A stretch of DNA of 64,000 bases from Pseudaminobacter sp040045035. Lineage in GTDB: Bacteria > Pseudomonadota > Alphaproteobacteria > Rhizobiales > Rhizobiaceae. The position numbers and the translations under genes are program-made. The stretch is from positions 186,001-250,000 of the forward strand of contig NZ_JBDZDS010000001.1 in assembly GCF_040045035.1 (NCBI RefSeq). Direction: 5' to 3'. The notes beneath the pieces were generated by a model. It saw only the letters and a list, made by a program, of their open reading frames with translations. It ran no database searches and was not told the DNA's origin. This document shows positions 61,036 through 64,000 of this stretch, piece by piece (the stretch's first letter is position 1; every line of letters begins with the position of its first letter).

Positions 61036-64000
61036 ATGCCTATCGCATCAAGGGGAAGGGCAGGGTCGACCAGCGCAAGCCCGTGCGCTTCAGCTTCAAC
61101 GGCACGACCTACACCGGCTATGAGGGCGACACGCTCGCCTCCGCGCTGCTCGCCAACGGCGTCCACCTGGTGGGGCGCTCGTTCAAGTACCACCGCCCGC
61201 GCGGTATCCTCTCGGCCGGGTCCGAAGAGCCGAACGCGCTTGTCGGCACCGACCGCGGCAACGGCCGCTTCGAGCCGAACACGCGCGCCACGGTGCTGGA
61301 GGTCTTCGAGGGGCTCAACACCACAAGCCAGAACCACTGGCCTTCGCTGAAGCGCGACGTGGGCGCGATCAACGACGCCATGTACATGCTGTTCTCGGCC
61401 GGCTTCTACTACAAGACCTTCATGTGGCCGAAGTCCTTCTGGAACAAGGTCTACGAGCCCTTCATCCGCGGCGCGGCCGGTCTCGGCAAGTCGCCGTCGG
61501 TGCCAGATCCGGACACCTATGCCAGCCGCCACGCGCACTGCGACGTGCTGGTGGTAGGCTCCGGCCCCGCCGGCCTCGCCGCCGCGCTGGAAGCCGGCAG
61601 GAGCGGCGCCAAGGTCATCCTCGCCGACGAACAGGCCGAACTTGGCGGCTCGCTGCTTTCGGAAGGCGAGGCCACCATCGACGGCCTCTCCGCATCGGAC
61701 TGGGTGGCTCGCACGCGAGCCGAACTGGAAGGGATGGCCAACGTCACGCTGCTGCCGCGCACGACGGCCATCGGCTACTACCACCAGAACTTCCTCGGTC
61801 TGTGCCAGCGCCTCACCGACCATCTCGCCAACCCACCGGCGAACGCGCCGCGCGAGCGCATGTGGCGGCTGCGCGCCAAGCAGGTCGTGCTTGCGCAGGG
61901 CTCCATCGAAAAGCCGCTCGTCTTCGACGGCAACGACCGTCCGGGCGTGATGCTGGCCGGCGCCGCCCGGACCTATCTCAACCGCTATGGCGTGAAGGTC
62001 GGAAACAGCGCGGTGGTGGTCACCTCGCATGACTCCGCATGGTTTGCCGCGTTCGATCTCGCCCAGGCAGGCGTTCGTGTGCCCGCTATCGTGGACATCC
62101 GCCACACGGTGTCCGACGAGCTCGTCAGGCGTGCTCGCGCGCTCAACATCGAGGTGCTTGCCGGCTGGACCGTTTCGGGTACTGCAGGCCGTCACCGCGT
62201 CTCCTCGGTGCGCGTCAATCCGGTGAGCCGGGGCGGCCAGGTCGGACCGGCCCGCACCATCAACTGCGAGGCGGTGCTGATGAGCGGCGGCTGGACGCCC
62301 ACCGTGCACCTGTTCTCGCACACCAAGGGCAAGCTCGATTGGAACGAGGAACAGCAGATGTTCCTCCCCGGCGAGCGGACCGAGGAAAGCCGCTGCGCGG
62401 GCGCAGGCAATGGCCACTTCGGATTGGCCGAAGCCCTGCGGGAAGGAGCGGAGGCGGGTGCCGCAGCAGCGCGCGATGCGGGCTTTGCCGCACGCGAGTC
62501 CAGCTACACGGTCGATGGCGACTTCCCTTGCACGGGCGTCAGCAACCGCGAACTGCCCAGCGACCGCGATGCCGGCCGCGCAAAGGCCTTCGTCGACTTC
62601 CAGAACGACGTGACCGCCAAGGACATTCGCCTTGCCGTTCGCGAAGGCTTCCTGTCAATCGAGCACATCAAGCGCTACACCACCAACGGCATGGCGACCG
62701 ACCAGGGCAAGACGTCCAACATGAACGGCTTGGCCATCGCCTCCAATGCCGTGGGCAAGGCGCCGCCTTCGGTGGGCCTCACCACCTTCCGGCCGCCTTA
62801 CACGCCGACCACCTTCGGCGCGTTTGCCGGCTACAATCGCGGCGAGCTGTTCGAGGTCACGCGCAAGACGCCGATCGACAGCTGGGCTGAGGCCAATGGC
62901 GCCGTGTTCGAGCCGGTGTCGCTGTGGCGGCGCGCCTGGTACTTCCCGCGGAGCGGGGAGTCCATGCACCAGGCGGTGGCGCGCGAATGCAGGGCCGTTC
63001 GCCAGTCGCTCGGCATGTTCGACGCCTCCACGCTCGGCAAGATCGAGATCGTCGGGCCGGATGCGGCGGAGTTCATGAACCGCATGTACACCAACGCCTG
63101 GACCAAGCTGGCTCCCGGACGCTGCCGCTACGGCCTGCTGCTGGGCGAGGACGGCTTCATCCGCGACGACGGCGTGATCGGCCGGCTGACCACGGATCGC
63201 TTCCACGTCACCACCACCACCGGCGGCGCGGCCCGCGTCCTCAACATGATGGAGGACTATCTCCAGACAGAGTGGCCGGAACTCAAGGTGTGGCTCACCT
63301 CCACCACCGAGCAGTGGGCGGTGATCGCGCTCAATGGGCCAAATGCCCGCAAGCTGATCGAGCCGCTGGTCGAAGGCATCGACCTGTCGGACGAAGCCTT
63401 CCCGCACATGTCGGTGGCCGAAGGCAAGATCTGCGGCGTGCCCACGCGGCTCTTCCGCGTCAGCTTCACCGGCGAGCTCGGCTATGAAGTCAACGTGCCC
63501 GCCCGCCACGGCCTCGCAGTCTGGAAGGCGCTCTACGAGGCCGGCCAGAAGTATGGCATCACGCCTTACGGCACCGAGACGATGCACGTGCTGCGCGCCG
63601 AGAAGGGCTACATCATCGTCGGTCAGGACACCGACGGCACGGTCACGCCGGAGGACGCCGGCATCGGCTGGGCCATCGGCAAGGCCAAGCCCGACTTCGT
63701 CGGCAAGCGCTCACTGTCGCGCTCGGACATGCTGAAGGCCGACCGCAAGCAGCTCGTGGGGCTGCTGACCAGCGACCCCAAGCTCGTGCTGGAGGAGGGG
63801 GCGCAGATCGTCGACGACCCGAACCAGCCGTTGCCGATGAAGATGATCGGTCACGTCACCTCGTCTTACTGGAGCGAGGCCCTCGGCCGTTCCGTGGCGC
63901 TCGCGCTCGTCGAGGGCGGCCGCGCCAGGACGGGCAAGGTCATCCATGTGCCGATGCCGGGCACCTCGCACACCGCCGAGGTCGTGGGCACGGTCTTCTT
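61032..64000 (+). CDS. soxA: Sarcosine oxidase alpha subunit, 3' end cut by window
   Basis: The frame stays open to the window edge after 989 residues; the family is about 990-1000, so only a few residues and the stop are missing. An N-terminal ferredoxin-like domain (DTLASALLANGVHLVGRSFKYHRPRG) lacks the cluster cysteines. An NAD-binding module follows (CDVLVVGSGPAGLAAALEAG at about 175). The C-terminal ~370 residues are a GcvT/aminomethyltransferase domain (YGLLLGEDGFIRDDGVIGR; FTGELGYEVNVP) that binds tetrahydrofolate. ATG 61032 overlaps the soxD stop. soxG would be expected next, outside the window. Confidence 0.95.
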   Translation, partial: MNAYRIKGKGRVDQRKPVRFSFNGTTYTGYEGDTLASALLANGVHLVGRSFKYHRPRGILSAGSEEPNALVGTDRGNGRFEPNTRATVLEVFEGLNTTSQNHWPSLKRDVGAINDAMYMLFSAGFYYKTFMWPKSFWNKVYEPFIRGAAGLGKSPSVPDPDTYASRHAHCDVLVVGSGPAGLAAALEAGRSGAKVILADEQAELGGSLLSEGEATIDGLSASDWVARTRAELEGMANVTLLPRTTAIGYYHQNFLGLCQRLTDHLANPPANAPRERMWRLRAKQVVLAQGSIEKPLVFDGNDRPGVMLAGAARTYLNRYGVKVGNSAVVVTSHDSAWFAAFDLAQAGVRVPAIVDIRHTVSDELVRRARALNIEVLAGWTVSGTAGRHRVSSVRVNPVSRGGQVGPARTINCEAVLMSGGWTPTVHLFSHTKGKLDWNEEQQMFLPGERTEESRCAGAGNGHFGLAEALREGAEAGAAAARDAGFAARESSYTVDGDFPCTGVSNRELPSDRDAGRAKAFVDFQNDVTAKDIRLAVREGFLSIEHIKRYTTNGMATDQGKTSNMNGLAIASNAVGKAPPSVGLTTFRPPYTPTTFGAFAGYNRGELFEVTRKTPIDSWAEANGAVFEPVSLWRRAWYFPRSGESMHQAVARECRAVRQSLGMFDASTLGKIEIVGPDAAEFMNRMYTNAWTKLAPGRCRYGLLLGEDGFIRDDGVIGRLTTDRFHVTTTTGGAARVLNMMEDYLQTEWPELKVWLTSTTEQWAVIALNGPNARKLIEPLVEGIDLSDEAFPHMSVAEGKICGVPTRLFRVSFTGELGYEVNVPARHGLAVWKALYEAGQKYGITPYGTETMHVLRAEKGYIIVGQDTDGTVTPEDAGIGWAIGKAKPDFVGKRSLSRSDMLKADRKQLVGLLTSDPKLVLEEGAQIVDDPNQPLPMKMIGHVTSSYWSEALGRSVALALVEGGRARTGKVIHVPMPGTSHTAEVVGTVF

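Noticed and set aside
1..64000. CRISPR arrays, transposases or insertion sequences
   Set aside because: No regularly spaced repeats, no transposase or integrase frame and no clear IS terminal repeats were seen anywhere in the window.

Overview
The window is GC-rich, densely coded DNA from an alphaproteobacterium of the order Hyphomicrobiales, most likely a Mesorhizobium/Aminobacter/Nitratireductor-type member of the Phyllobacteriaceae. The pointers are a C4-pathway hemA (5-aminolevulinate synthase), an AcvB plus MprF/LpiA pair, DUF982 and DUF2793 proteins, heterotetrameric sarcosine oxidase genes, and FNR/FixK boxes of the rhizobial type. This assignment is inference from gene content; no 16S rRNA is present.

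Positions 1-11.3 kb hold a surface-glycan region. It carries two glycosyltransferases and most of a legionaminic-acid-like (nonulosonic acid) pathway: NeuB synthase, a WbpG/PseA-type sugar amidotransferase, a CapD-like dehydratase, a CBS-domain nucleotidyltransferase (PtmE-like), a NeuC epimerase/hydrolase and a DegT aminotransferase. The matching CMP-sugar synthetase lies alone 22 kb away (33634-34287). Genes sit on alternating strands. Two are broken: a NeuD-like acetyltransferase reduced to its N-terminus, and a DUF2793 gene with two -1 frame breaks in G runs. The region ends at a tRNA-Gly(CCC), whose 3' end faces it.

Positions 11.6-34.3 kb look like ordinary chromosome: a small membrane protein, a MATE exporter, pyrD with a DUF952 gene, a LuxR-type response regulator tail-to-tail with a CrbS-like SSS-domain hybrid kinase, mscL, an aminotransferase, hemA with a perfect FNR box, galE, dihydropyrimidinase, then acvB - degP-like - mprF (lysyl-phosphatidylglycerol turnover with a periplasmic protease between), dedA and a glycine-zipper lipoprotein.

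Positions 34.4-47 kb contain a decayed RND efflux locus, a two-subunit molybdenum hydroxylase, a ClC chloride channel, and a LysR regulator facing an agmatinase-family ureohydrolase, a polyamine-type ABC transporter and a carbon-nitrogen hydrolase. The combination suggests uptake and breakdown of a guanidino compound such as 4-guanidinobutyramide.

Positions 47-64 kb contain DUF982 and VanZ-like genes, an intact RND pump, then a compact set (host-attachment protein, second FtsH, zinc alcohol dehydrogenase, phosphotransferase-AAA kinase fusion, Hsp20) bracketed by three FNR/FixK boxes, interpreted here as an oxygen-limitation proteostasis module. The window closes with a GlxA-type AraC regulator divergent from soxB-soxD-soxA (sarcosine oxidase); soxA runs off the edge a few residues short of its usual length.
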